Origin: an uncultured Methanomassiliicoccales archaeon
Lineage (GTDB): Archaea > Thermoplasmatota > Thermoplasmata > Methanomassiliicoccales > Methanomethylophilaceae
Reading direction: 5' to 3'
Assembly: GCA_949292635.1 (NCBI GenBank)
Contig: CASEZY010000005.1
Coordinates: forward strand, 1-64,000
DNA: 64,000 bases
Shown: piece by piece, positions 43,253 to 51,603 of the stretch
How the letters are laid out: each line of letters opens with the position of its first letter
Position numbering within the stretch: position 1 is the stretch's first letter
Notes under the pieces: model-generated
Databases searched by the model: none
Seen by the model: only the letters and a program-made list of their open reading frames with translations
Told to the model about the DNA's origin: nothing
Position numbers and translations under genes: made by a program

Positions 43253-43633
43253 TCTCACTGATCCCGAAGGGATACTCCCAAACCACTTTCCTTTCAACCT
43301 TTTACTCTGACACGGGGTCTGGCATGCCATCGCCGGATCCCACACCGTTCTTCCGTTCGTTCCCGTCATCGCGATCCCATCGTCTCCGTGTACATCCGAT
43401 ACAGATCCGGTGCTATTTTGGGATGATTTCTTGCTTAACAATCCTTATTTCTATGATAGGATATAGTGGAACAATGTTACATAATTTAGGTAAAAAATAC
43501 AAATTGTTTTACAAACATCACTTAATAAACGCTGATTTACCGTATTATCTGGTTGTATTTACGACATACCGTATAACTTGGTTTTAGGAGGTTATACGGT
43601 AGTCTTTAATATCTCGTCATCATTGACAAAAAC
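43253..43633 (+). promoter_or_regulatory. 380-nt AT-rich intergenic region with inverted repeat
   Basis: ATCCC-GAA-GGGAT (43261-43273) followed by pyrimidine-rich sequence may terminate the corrinoid gene. The rest is AT-rich compared with its surroundings and has no credible gene. A perfect 11-bp inverted repeat TACCGTATAAC (43567-43577) and GTTATACGGTA (43591-43601), with a 13-nt spacer, ends next to the TATA-like TTTAATAT (43605-43612). A third half-site TACCGTATTA lies at 43539-43548. The TATA is about 26 nt before ATG 43634. The repeat is a strong operator candidate. Confidence 0.6.
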
Positions 43634-45847
43634 ATGGTACAAAGAGCCGATTACGACCAGTGGGTCCAGGATTGGATCCGCCAGGAGAAGGAAGGCGGGC
43701 GCAAATGCTTCGATGTGAAGAAGTCGGGCAATTCCTACTACGTCTATTATCAGACCACCAGGTACAACTCGGTGACCAAGAAGAGGGAGAAGGTCTCCGG
43801 ATATCTGGGCAAACTGGTGGAGGGTGTGGGTCTCGTTGAACCGGATACCTACAGCGAGGACGACGAGAGCGTCACCACCGCGAGGTACGGTCTGGGCATC
43901 GACACCGGCGGTTCCTTCACCGACGCGGTCATCGTCGACCTGGATGACAACTCCGTGGTGGCGAAGAGGAAGTCCCCCACCACTCATCACGACCTTTCAA
44001 TTGGCCTGTACAACTCCGTGGATGCGGTCTTCGCGTCCTGCGACATAAAACCCTCGGACATCAGCCTGGTGGGGATCTCCACGACATTGGCCACCAACTC
44101 CGTCCTGGAAGGGCACGGGGGAGAGGTGGGTCTGATCCTCATCGGGTGGAAGCCCGGGGAGGGCGCGGACTTCGGCGAGAAGCACAGGGTCACCGTCCGC
44201 GGCGGGTTCACCAGCACCGGCAAGGCCATCGCCGCCATGTCCAAGGACGAGGTGGTGGAGGCGATCAAGAAGGTGTCCGACGGCGTGGACGCCATCGCCA
44301 TCTCCGGACTGTTCTCCGTGGCCAACTCCACCCAGGAGGAGAAGGTGAAGGAGCTCGCCAGGAAGATGACCGGTCTGCCCGTCATCACCGGTCACGAGCT
44401 CTCCGCCGCACTCGGCATCGACCTGAGGGCGGAGACCGCCGTCCTGAACGGCCGTCTGATACCGATCGTCAGCAAGTTCTTCGACGATGTGGAGAGGACC
44501 TTCCGCGCCAAAGGCATCAACGCACCGATCATGGTGTACAAGGGGGACGGGTCCGTCATGGGATTGGATGAGGCAAGGCTGCACCCCATCGAGACCATCC
44601 TCTCCGGTCCCGCCGCCAGCGCCATGGGCGGCATGATCCTCTCCGGCTACGAGGACTGCGTGATGGTGGACATCGGCGGCACATCCACCGACATTGCGGT
44701 GATGGAGGGAGGCTTCCCCCAGATCCAGTACGAGGGTGCATCCATCGGCAGGTGGAGGACCCGCGTCAAGGCGGTGGACATGTACACCGTCGCTCTGGGT
44801 GGCGACTCCAAGATCTCCGTGTATGAGGGACAGAAGTTCATGCTGGGCCCCGATAGGGTGGTGCCGCTGTGCGTGTTCTCCGAGAAGCATCCCGACCTGC
44901 CGGAGAAGGTGCGCCACTCCGAGATCAGCGAGTACTACGAGACGGTGGACGATGCCGACACATCCTACCTGACCCCGAAGGAGAAGAGGATCTTCGACGC
45001 CATCCAGGGGAAGGGCGCATTGAACAAGATGGACATCGTGGACATCGTGGAAGGCCTCTGGGTCATAGACGACGAGCTGGCCTCCATGGTCAGGAAGGAG
45101 ATGCTGGTCATGTCCGCACTGACACCGACGGACGTCATGGTCTACAAGAAGATGTTCAAACTGGGCGACCCCAACGGCGCCGATGCCGGCGTCCAGGCGC
45201 TGGGGGCCAGGATGGGCATGACCAAGAAACAGGTGGCCGCGGCGGTCTTCGAGGAGATCAAGACCCAGGTCTGCGAGGTCATCATGACCAAGATGCTGGA
45301 CGACGAGATGAACCACTGGTACGGCGAGGGATCTAAGGTCTTGCTTAGAAGGCTTGCATCGGTGAAGAGGGGCGGCTCCATGGACATTGTCCCCAAGATG
45401 AACATGCCGGTGGTGGGCATCGGCGCACCCGCCCAGTTCATGATGGAGGACCTGGAGGAGAGGCTCAACGCCAAGGTGGTGTTCCCGGAGAACAACGACG
45501 TGGGTAACGCCGTGGGCGCCGTATCATCCAAGGTGGCGGAGTCGCTGTCGGCAACGATCGCCCCCACGCCGGACTACAGGTACATGGCCAACATCCCCTT
45601 CATGGGAGCGGCCTACTACACCCACCTGGACACTGCGGTGGCTGCAACCCGCAGATGGCTGGAGTCCTACCTCACCAAGAAGGTCGCCGACATGGGCGCC
45701 ACGAACATCCGCACCTCCTCGAAGATCAAGACCTACATGGCCACCGAGGGCGGTGTGGGCGATTGGGAGGAGGAGTCCATCGCCAGGACGGTCAACTTCG
45801 TGGAAGTGGTCTCCCGCGCCGTGGGCAATCCGCCGGAGAACATCTGA
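43634..45847 (+). CDS. Hydantoinase/oxoprolinase-family (HyuA-like) ASKHA protein with transposase-like N-terminus
   Basis: A 737-residue protein. Residues about 86-690 match HyuA-type ASKHA proteins: phosphate-1 loop IDTGGSFTDA (89-98), SPTTHHDLS, ISTTLATNS, ILSGPAAS, and phosphate-2 VDIGGTSTD near 344-352. Family members hydrolyse hydantoins or 5-oxoproline with ATP; distantly related ASKHA proteins reactivate corrinoid enzymes. Residues 1-70 are extra: the pattern YYVYYQTTRYNSVTKKREKV followed by GYLGKL resembles the N-terminus of IS1634/IS4-type transposases. Its place between a corrinoid protein and a CoM methyltransferase suggests a role in methyl transfer, which is inference. Confidence 0.8.
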   Translation: MVQRADYDQWVQDWIRQEKEGGRKCFDVKKSGNSYYVYYQTTRYNSVTKKREKVSGYLGKLVEGVGLVEPDTYSEDDESVTTARYGLGIDTGGSFTDAVIVDLDDNSVVAKRKSPTTHHDLSIGLYNSVDAVFASCDIKPSDISLVGISTTLATNSVLEGHGGEVGLILIGWKPGEGADFGEKHRVTVRGGFTSTGKAIAAMSKDEVVEAIKKVSDGVDAIAISGLFSVANSTQEEKVKELARKMTGLPVITGHELSAALGIDLRAETAVLNGRLIPIVSKFFDDVERTFRAKGINAPIMVYKGDGSVMGLDEARLHPIETILSGPAASAMGGMILSGYEDCVMVDIGGTSTDIAVMEGGFPQIQYEGASIGRWRTRVKAVDMYTVALGGDSKISVYEGQKFMLGPDRVVPLCVFSEKHPDLPEKVRHSEISEYYETVDDADTSYLTPKEKRIFDAIQGKGALNKMDIVDIVEGLWVIDDELASMVRKEMLVMSALTPTDVMVYKKMFKLGDPNGADAGVQALGARMGMTKKQVAAAVFEEIKTQVCEVIMTKMLDDEMNHWYGEGSKVLLRRLASVKRGGSMDIVPKMNMPVVGIGAPAQFMMEDLEERLNAKVVFPENNDVGNAVGAVSSKVAESLSATIAPTPDYRYMANIPFMGAAYYTHLDTAVAATRRWLESYLTKKVADMGATNIRTSSKIKTYMATEGGVGDWEEESIARTVNFVEVVSRAVGNPPENI

Positions 45848-45883
45848 GACCGGGTCTCCCGGCATTTCGTTACCTCCAAACAA

Positions 45884-45904
45884 AAGGGGTCCTACGGACC
45901 CCTT
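45884..45904 (+). terminator. Hairpin terminator after the HyuA-like gene
   Basis: AAGGGGTCC-TAC-GGACCCCTT is a perfect 9-bp stem with a 3-nt loop, followed by AACTTAAC. It separates the HyuA-like gene from the CoM methyltransferase gene, which has its own promoter. Confidence 0.6.
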
Positions 45905-45965
45905 AACTTAACACCCCGCACACCCCGCCATATCCTTTTTCCTACCTGATAGGGCGGGTAGGGAT

Positions 45966-46012
45966 GATTATATAGAATGTACTCCATCCGCCAACCAAGG
46001 AGAGATATAACA
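45966..46012 (+). promoter_or_regulatory. Promoter and ribosome binding site of the CoM methyltransferase gene
   Basis: GATTATATAG (45966-45975) is a good TATA box and predicts transcription from about 45997. The strong ribosome binding site AAGGAGAG (45998-46005) precedes ATG 46013. Confidence 0.6.
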
Positions 46013-47041
46013 ATGTCTATGACTCCCAGAGAAAGAGTGCTCGCAGCGATGAGGAAGGAGAAGCTGGACAGGCCCCCCGTGGCAGTGTTCACCCAGTCCG
46101 CCACCATCGGACAGATGGACGCCGTCGGATGCGCCTGGCCCGAGGCACACTCTGACGCCAAGATGATGGCCAAGCTCGGTGCCGCTCAGGCAACCGTCTT
46201 CGGCTTCGAGGCCGTCAGGTCCTCCTTCTGCCTCACCGCAGAGGCTGAGAGGCTCGGATGCGTCGTCGACCCCGGAAAGAAGGACAGGACCCCCATGCTG
46301 AAGAAGCACCCCTTCAACTTCGACCCCATGTCCGACGTTTACGACGAGCCCAACCTGATGGACCCCGAGGAGTTCATCAAGGGAGGCCGCCCCGCTACCA
46401 TCATCGAGGCCACCAGGCTCATGGCCGACGAGTACGGCAAGGACTACGCCGTCATCGCCGGTAACACCGGACCCTTCACCCTGGCCGGACACATGGTCTC
46501 CACCGAGAACCTGGTCTTTGGTATCATGATGAACCCCGATGAGGTCCACAAGTGGATCGCCGCGGTGAACCCCATCGTCAAGGCCTACTCCCAGGCTCTG
46601 TCCGACGCCGGCGCAGACATCATCCAGATGTCCGAGCCCTCGTCCTCCACCGACCTGCTGTCCCCTGACATGTTCACCGAGTACTCCGGTGACTACGTCA
46701 AGGAGTCCCTGGCCTCCGTCAAGGACGCCTACTCCGTGCTGCACATCTGCGGTGACACCTCCGCTATCCTGCCTCTGATGGCAGACACCGGCGTCACCGG
46801 ATGCTCCATCGAGGAGAAGGTCGACTCCGCCGAGGCTGTCAAGATCAACAACGGACGCGTCGCACTGGTCGGTAACATCGGTGTGGTCTTCCCTCTGCTG
46901 CAGGGAACCCCCGACGACTGCGCTGCAGCCGCCAAGAGGATCGCCGACGCCGGGTTCAACATCATCTCCCCCGGATGCGGTCTGTCCGCTCTGATCGCTG
47001 ACGACAACCTGAAGGCAGTCGTGAAGGCAATCAAGGGATGA
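46013..47041 (+). CDS. Methylcobamide:coenzyme M methyltransferase (MtaA/MtbA/MtsA family)
   Basis: A 342-residue protein of the uroporphyrinogen decarboxylase fold. The thiol-activating zinc ligands of the family are present: His244 and Cys246 in HICGDTS, and Cys322 in SPGCGLS. It moves the methyl group from a corrinoid protein to coenzyme M, giving methyl-CoM for methanogenesis. MtbA (methylamines), MtaA (methanol) and MtsA (methyl sulfides) share this pattern, so the subtype is open. It has its own promoter and strong RBS, consistent with high expression. Confidence 0.88.
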   Translation: MSMTPRERVLAAMRKEKLDRPPVAVFTQSATIGQMDAVGCAWPEAHSDAKMMAKLGAAQATVFGFEAVRSSFCLTAEAERLGCVVDPGKKDRTPMLKKHPFNFDPMSDVYDEPNLMDPEEFIKGGRPATIIEATRLMADEYGKDYAVIAGNTGPFTLAGHMVSTENLVFGIMMNPDEVHKWIAAVNPIVKAYSQALSDAGADIIQMSEPSSSTDLLSPDMFTEYSGDYVKESLASVKDAYSVLHICGDTSAILPLMADTGVTGCSIEEKVDSAEAVKINNGRVALVGNIGVVFPLLQGTPDDCAAAAKRIADAGFNIISPGCGLSALIADDNLKAVVKAIKG

Positions 47042-47124
47042 GCTTCAGGCTCACCCCCCAAACCCCTTCTTCCAAAACCCATTCTTCCGTCGTGTTTTAA
47101 TCCGAGCCCGCCATTGTGGGTATC

Positions 47125-47682
47125 ATGACAGTTGCAGACGCCAGTGGCTACACGGGCATGAATGTGGTCTCAGGTGATGCGTACATCGTCGGGGACATCG
47201 TCGACATGAGGTACGATCCCGTCACCTGGGTCTTGGAGGGTCTGAAGGTCCGCTGTACCAAGACCACATCCAACCTCATCGGCGCAGGCACCGGCAAGTC
47301 CATGATCCTCCTCGGTCCCGTAGAGCTGATCGTGAACGATGTGGTGCTCCTTCCCGAGAATCTTGAGGATGCCAAGCCCTACATCCGTGCGGATACCGAC
47401 GCGTTGTCCTCGGTGGCATATCTCTACGGTCGCAAGGTGGTGTCCTCGGACGGTATGATCCTGGGGACCATGGAATCGGTGATGGTGGACCTGGACTCCT
47501 GGACCATCCACTCCTTCAAGCTGAAGGTGGACAAGGCCGCCTGTCAGGTACTGGGTATAAAGAAAGGGATCTTCGCCAAGACCGTCACCGGATTGGTCAC
47601 CGCCAACGTGTCGACGGTCACCGAGAACGTGAACCTGAACATCACCGCGGAGCAGGTCAGGGGCCTGGTGGCCCCCGAGTGA
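47125..47682 (+). CDS. PRC-barrel domain protein
   Basis: A 185-residue protein with two PRC-barrel-like units: residues about 10-80 (GDIVDMRYDPVTWVLEGLKV) and about 95-165 (YGRKVVSSDGMILGTMESVM). PRC barrels occur in RNA-processing (RimM) and photosynthetic proteins; archaeal stand-alone forms are unassigned. A TATA (GTTTTAATCC, about 47093-47101) is 26-28 nt from ATG 47125, preferred to GTG 47116. The stop abuts that of the next gene. Confidence 0.75.
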   Translation: MTVADASGYTGMNVVSGDAYIVGDIVDMRYDPVTWVLEGLKVRCTKTTSNLIGAGTGKSMILLGPVELIVNDVVLLPENLEDAKPYIRADTDALSSVAYLYGRKVVSSDGMILGTMESVMVDLDSWTIHSFKLKVDKAACQVLGIKKGIFAKTVTGLVTANVSTVTENVNLNITAEQVRGLVAPE

Positions 47683-48240
47683 TCACTGCTTCTCGGTGAG
47701 GTTGAAACCTATCAGGATGGAGGCCAGCCTGCCGTCGTCCGGCAGCCCCCTCCATTTCCTTATAAGCACGTCGCTGGTGGGGGCGGGGCTGCAGGATACC
47801 ACGTCGTAGCATCCGTTGTCGGGATTGAGTTCGGGGAACGACACCGGCGGCATCACGAATGTCTCGGTGCTACCCTCGCTGGGACGTACGTCCGTGAATA
47901 CCACGAAGCCGTCGGACACCATGAGGCATCCGTCCTTCCCTAGGTACTGGTCCTGGGTGTCCGGGAACACTTCCACACCGAGGCACTGTCCGTCGCTGCA
48001 TTCCAGTTTGACGGTGGGTTCCGGCGGGGGCCTGAACCTGGGGTCCTTGACGATGCAGATGACCCTGTCCCTGGTGAGGGCCTGATTGAACCCTTCGTTG
48101 ATCACTCCGGTGTTGAAGCCCTGGGAGATCACGGTGGCCTCTTCGGCTCTGACCTGCTCCAGGATGTCGGCGTCAAGGTAGAAAGCGTCGCGGACACCCC
48201 TGAGACCTTTTATTATCTGAAGCGGCAGATCATCTGTCAT
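47683..48240 (-). CDS. Hypothetical protein, 185 residues
   Basis: A soluble, acidic protein without membrane segments or recognised motifs. Cysteines occur at ECSDGQCLG near the middle, and CYDVVSCSP toward the end, a possible metal site. A minus-strand TATA (GGTTATTAACTG, about 48262-48271) is 26 nt from ATG 48240. Function unknown. Confidence 0.7.
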   Translation of the reverse strand: MTDDLPLQIIKGLRGVRDAFYLDADILEQVRAEEATVISQGFNTGVINEGFNQALTRDRVICIVKDPRFRPPPEPTVKLECSDGQCLGVEVFPDTQDQYLGKDGCLMVSDGFVVFTDVRPSEGSTETFVMPPVSFPELNPDNGCYDVVSCSPAPTSDVLIRKWRGLPDDGRLASILIGFNLTEKQ

Positions 48241-48290
48241 ACCGGGTGAATCGGCAGTGCAGTTAATAACCGTTTTTACCTATGAGCCAG

Positions 48291-49223
48291 TCATTCCCTG
48301 ATGTGGCTGGAGAACAGCTCCTTCATATCCACCACGCCGATGGCCGCGATGACCGTGCCGTCATAGTCGATGGGCGTACAGATGACCCTGATCCCCTTGT
48401 ACGGGCCGGATTCCGCCACCTTCCTCACGGTCTTGCCGGTCTGTATCGCCTCCTCCAGCGCCTGGCCGTCGTAGAGGTTGTCGATGACCATGCCGTCCTC
48501 GATCCTGATGCCCAGGTTGTTCCTGCGCTTGGCACATACCGGGAGCTCGCCCACAAGCTCGTGGACGGCGAAGCACATGGAGACCAGCTCGTCGTTGGTC
48601 TGTCCGGACAGGCTGAATCTTGCCTCGGCGCTGAACTTGATGCCGCCTATGAGTGCCAGACCCACGCTGACCGCGCCCATCTCCGCCGCCTCGGGGGTCC
48701 TGGCGGTACCGACGACGATAACGTCGTCCGCCCTCAGGCGGAATATCCGGCGGAGGATCTCCTCGGATTCGCGATCCACCTCCTGGTTGGTGCCGGGGAA
48801 CCTTACGTGACCGTCGGTGTAGACCAGGGTGGTGGCTCCGGCGGCACCGCTCTTGATGGCGGCATCGGTCTCCTCCCTGCCGTAGCGGATCTTTTTGGAT
48901 GCGAAGGGTATCCTGATGGCGCAGTCGCAGTCGCTTATGGTCAGCCTGCCGAGATCGATGTGCGCCACGTCCATGGCTATCCGGTTGCGGACCTTCTGTC
49001 CCTCCTCGGACAGGTAGATGCCGGTCTTGTTGGTGAACGTGCATCCGTTGCGCTCCAGGACGCCCAGCAGGGTGCGGGTGCTGCCCTCGCCTATGTCCAA
49101 CTCCTCGGACAGCCTCTTGCGTCCGATTCCGGAGCTCGGATCCAGTGTTATCAGGGCCTTCCAGAGGTGATAATCAGTGAATTTCGCCGCCGCTCCCGTA
49201 CGGTATCCGTTACCGCTGCGCAT
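48291..49223 (-). CDS. Winged-helix transcriptional regulator with DUF2111-type sensor domain
   Basis: A 310-residue protein. The N-terminal winged helix (about 15-70) resembles DUF4443 HTH domains (GIGRKRLSEELDIGEGSTRTLL). A middle alpha/beta domain follows, and the C-terminus (about 205-300) matches DUF2111 (CAKRRNNLGIRIEDGMVIDNLY, TVIAAIGVVD), found in methanogen proteins with a GAF-like look. It is divergent from atwA, so control of the MCR-activation operon or of itself is likely but not shown. TATA about 49246-49254, leaderless. Confidence 0.75.
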   Translation of the reverse strand: MRSGNGYRTGAAAKFTDYHLWKALITLDPSSGIGRKRLSEELDIGEGSTRTLLGVLERNGCTFTNKTGIYLSEEGQKVRNRIAMDVAHIDLGRLTISDCDCAIRIPFASKKIRYGREETDAAIKSGAAGATTLVYTDGHVRFPGTNQEVDRESEEILRRIFRLRADDVIVVGTARTPEAAEMGAVSVGLALIGGIKFSAEARFSLSGQTNDELVSMCFAVHELVGELPVCAKRRNNLGIRIEDGMVIDNLYDGQALEEAIQTGKTVRKVAESGPYKGIRVICTPIDYDGTVIAAIGVVDMKELFSSHIRE

Positions 49224-49243
49224 CGAATCACGGAACGCTTTGA

Positions 49244-49357
49244 GGCTATAAAACCGCGTTATTTTAACGACGTTTAGTAGAATCGTGACATAACATGACT
49301 TAACGCCGATGACCCCCCGCAGTCACATTTAATACCCTTTAAAGGTTCCCCACCTAC
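49244..49357. promoter_or_regulatory. Divergent promoter region of regulator and atwA operon
   Basis: The minus-strand TATA GGTTTTATAGC serves the regulator. An inverted repeat CGTTA-TTT-TAACG (49257-49269) adjoins it where the BRE element would be, a candidate autoregulatory site. The plus-strand TATA ATTTAATACC (49327-49336) is centred 26 nt before the atwA ATG, predicting a leaderless atwA mRNA. Confidence 0.5.
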
Positions 49358-50980
49358 ATGGCAGTCAATGGCATCGAACTCCTCAAGCTGGAGAACGTCG
49401 TGAAGAGGTTCGAAGGCAGGGTCGTCTTGGACAACATCTCGGTCACTCTGAAGACCGGGGAGATCCTCGGACTCATAGGGAAGAGCGCGGCCGGAAAGAG
49501 CGTCCTGATCCACATGATCAGGGGCTCCGATGGATACAAGCCCGACTCCGGGAAGATCCTCTATCACGTCAACTGGTGTTCCAAGTGCGGACGCCTGGAA
49601 CTCCCCGAAGAGGGGAAGAAATGCCCCAAGTGCGGCGACGTCTACGAGACCCAGTGGGTCGACCTCTGGGCGTTGCACCCCCGCGACAGGCTGAGGCAGG
49701 AGCTGAAGGGACGCATCTCCATCATGCTCCAGAGGACCTTCGCCCTGTTCGGGGACAACACGGTGCTGGAGAACATCTTCGAGGCCATGCCCGAGGACCT
49801 CACCGAGAAGCAGAAGATCGACAGGGCCATCGAGCTGCTGGAATTCGTCAACATGACCCACCGCACCACCCACATCGCCAGGGACCTCTCCGGAGGCGAG
49901 AAGCAGAGGGTGGTCATGGCGAGGCAGCTGGCCAAGGACCCCCTGTTCTTCCTGGCCGACGAGCCCACCGGTACTCTGGACCCCTACACCGCCAACGTGG
50001 TCCACGAGCGCCTGGTGAAGTACACCCGCGAGCACGGCATCTGCATGGTGCTGGCATCCCACTGGCCCGAGGCCATCGACAAGATGGCGGACGACGCCAT
50101 GTGGCTGGATGCGGGAAAGGTCGTCATGCACGACGAACCCGAGAAGGTCACCAAGAAGTTCATGGAGGCCTACAAGTTCGACAAGGCCAACGACTACACC
50201 GTGGGCGAGCCGGTCATCAGGCTGGAGAACGCCGAGAAGCACTTCTTCTCCGTGGTTAGGGGAGTGGTCAAGGCCGTCGACGGCGTCACATTCGACATCA
50301 AGGAGGGCGAGGTCTTCGCCCTGGTGGGATTCTCCGGAGCGGGAAAGACCACCACCTCCCGTATGATCGCGGGAATGACCCCCACCACCGGCGGCAAGGT
50401 GGAGGTGAAGATCGGAGACACCTGGGTGGACATGAACGACCCGGGAGAGGGCGGAAAGGGAAGGGCCACCCCCTACATTGGCGTGCTCCACCAGGAGTTC
50501 ACATTGTATCCGTTCGACACCGTGCTGCAGAACCTGTCCTCCTGCATCGGCATCAAGATGCCCGCGGAGCTGGCCAAGGTTAAAGCCATCCAGTCCCTGC
50601 TCAGCGTGGGATTCCCCAAGGAGAACATCGAGGCCGTCCTGCAGTCCTACCCCGACGCGCTGTCCGTGGGAGAGTGTCAGAGGATCGCCTTCGCGCAGGT
50701 CCTGATCAAGGAGCCCAGGTTCGTCATCCTGGACGAGCCCACCGGCACCATGGACCCCATCACCAAGATCACCGTGGCCAAGGCCGTGCTCAAGGCGAGG
50801 GAGGATCTCAACGAGACGTTCATCGTGGTCAGCCACGACATGGACTTCATCCTCAACTGCTGCGACCGCGCCGCCCTGATGAAGGGCGGTAAGGTGGTGG
50901 ACATCGGCTCCTCCGAGCAGATCGTCGAGCAGCTGAAGGTCATCGAGAAGGAGATCCTCGACTCCGGCGGTGAACTATGA
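49358..50980 (+). CDS. atwA: Methyl-coenzyme M reductase system component A2 (AtwA)
   Basis: A 540-residue protein with two ABC ATPase domains. Domain 1: Walker A GKSAAGKS (41-48), signature LSGGEKQRV, Walker [10 protein letters not shown]. Domain 2: Walker [10 protein letters not shown] (about 324), signature [12 protein letters not shown], Walker [11 protein letters not shown] zinc ribbon (Cys74, 77, 89, 92) is inserted into domain 1. Component A2 couples ATP to reductive activation of the nickel cofactor F430 in methyl-coenzyme M reductase. First gene of the MCR activation operon. Confidence 0.95.
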   Translation: MAVNGIELLKLENVVKRFEGRVVLDNISVTLKTGEILGLIGKSAAGKSVLIHMIRGSDGYKPDSGKILYHVNWCSKCGRLELPEEGKKCPKCGDVYETQWVDLWALHPRDRLRQELKGRISIMLQRTFALFGDNTVLENIFEAMPEDLTEKQKIDRAIELLEFVNMTHRTTHIARDLSGGEKQRVVMARQLAKDPLFFLADEPTGTLDPYTANVVHERLVKYTREHGICMVLASHWPEAIDKMADDAMWLDAGKVVMHDEPEKVTKKFMEAYKFDKANDYTVGEPVIRLENAEKHFFSVVRGVVKAVDGVTFDIKEGEVFALVGFSGAGKTTTSRMIAGMTPTTGGKVEVKIGDTWVDMNDPGEGGKGRATPYIGVLHQEFTLYPFDTVLQNLSSCIGIKMPAELAKVKAIQSLLSVGFPKENIEAVLQSYPDALSVGECQRIAFAQVLIKEPRFVILDEPTGTMDPITKITVAKAVLKAREDLNETFIVVSHDMDFILNCCDRAALMKGGKVVDIGSSEQIVEQLKVIEKEILDSGGEL

Positions 50981-51603
50981 AGCAGAGGATCGGAAGGCAC
51001 CTCAGCTTCGTCGAGTGCAGGGAGTCCATGGGACTCGGCCAGGGAGGTGGACTCGCCCAGAGGGCGACCATCTCCGAGAGCGGAAGGGACGTTGTGGCCA
51101 TCGCCATGGGACCGGGAAGGAGACACATCACCAAGCCGGTCTGCGAGATCACCTACGCTCTGAGGGAGGAGGGCATCGACACATCCGTCCTGGTCCTCAA
51201 CGCGGGAGCCGGTGTTCCCGCCGACGCACCCGACGTGTCCCACGGGCAGTGTATGGGACTCGACCCCATCGAGGTGTCTAGGATACAGCAGTTCAAGGTC
51301 GCACTGATCCACCTGGGCAATGTGCGGCCCCACATCATCTGGAAGGCGAGGCTCATCCTCAGGAACGTGGACATACCGGCGATGATCGTCGCCCAGTGCC
51401 CCATCGACTTTGAGGACTTCGCCGCCATCGGCGTCAAGACCCGCATGGTCATGCCCGACGACGCCGACATCAACACCAAAGGTTCCATCCAGGAGATCGT
51501 CACCGGGGTCATCCGCGGCGTCTCCTGTCCCCAGGAGAAGCTGGACGAGATCGTCTCGAAGATCCAGCGCATGCTGCCAGATACCGGAGGCGAGGTGCAA
51601 TGA
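50977..51603 (+). CDS. mcrC: McrC, methyl-coenzyme M reductase activation protein
   Basis: A 208-residue protein of the McrC family, often encoded in mcr operons and copurified with the ATP-dependent MCR activation complex. Motifs include [27 protein letters not shown] and LNAGAGVP. Cys-rich positions are consistent with an FeS-associated role. Overlaps atwA by 4 nt (ATGA) and mmp3 by 4 nt, so translation is coupled. Confidence 0.93.
   Translation: MKQRIGRHLSFVECRESMGLGQGGGLAQRATISESGRDVVAIAMGPGRRHITKPVCEITYALREEGIDTSVLVLNAGAGVPADAPDVSHGQCMGLDPIEVSRIQQFKVALIHLGNVRPHIIWKARLILRNVDIPAMIVAQCPIDFEDFAAIGVKTRMVMPDDADINTKGSIQEIVTGVIRGVSCPQEKLDEIVSKIQRMLPDTGGEVQ

Noticed and set aside
43249-43587. 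112-codon plus-strand open frame after the corrinoid gene
   Set aside because: Atypical codons, overlap with the corrinoid stop, AT-rich non-coding character, and the operator repeat at its end indicate a regulatory spacer.
43634-43860. Intact insertion sequence at the HyuA-like gene
   Set aside because: Only a transposase-like N-terminal pattern is present, in frame with the ATPase; no DDE catalytic region, terminal inverted repeats or target duplication is visible.
42445-47115. Pyrrolysine (in-frame TAG) methyltransferase gene
   Set aside because: No interrupted MtmB/MtbB/MttB-like frame is found around the corrinoid or CoM methyltransferase genes.
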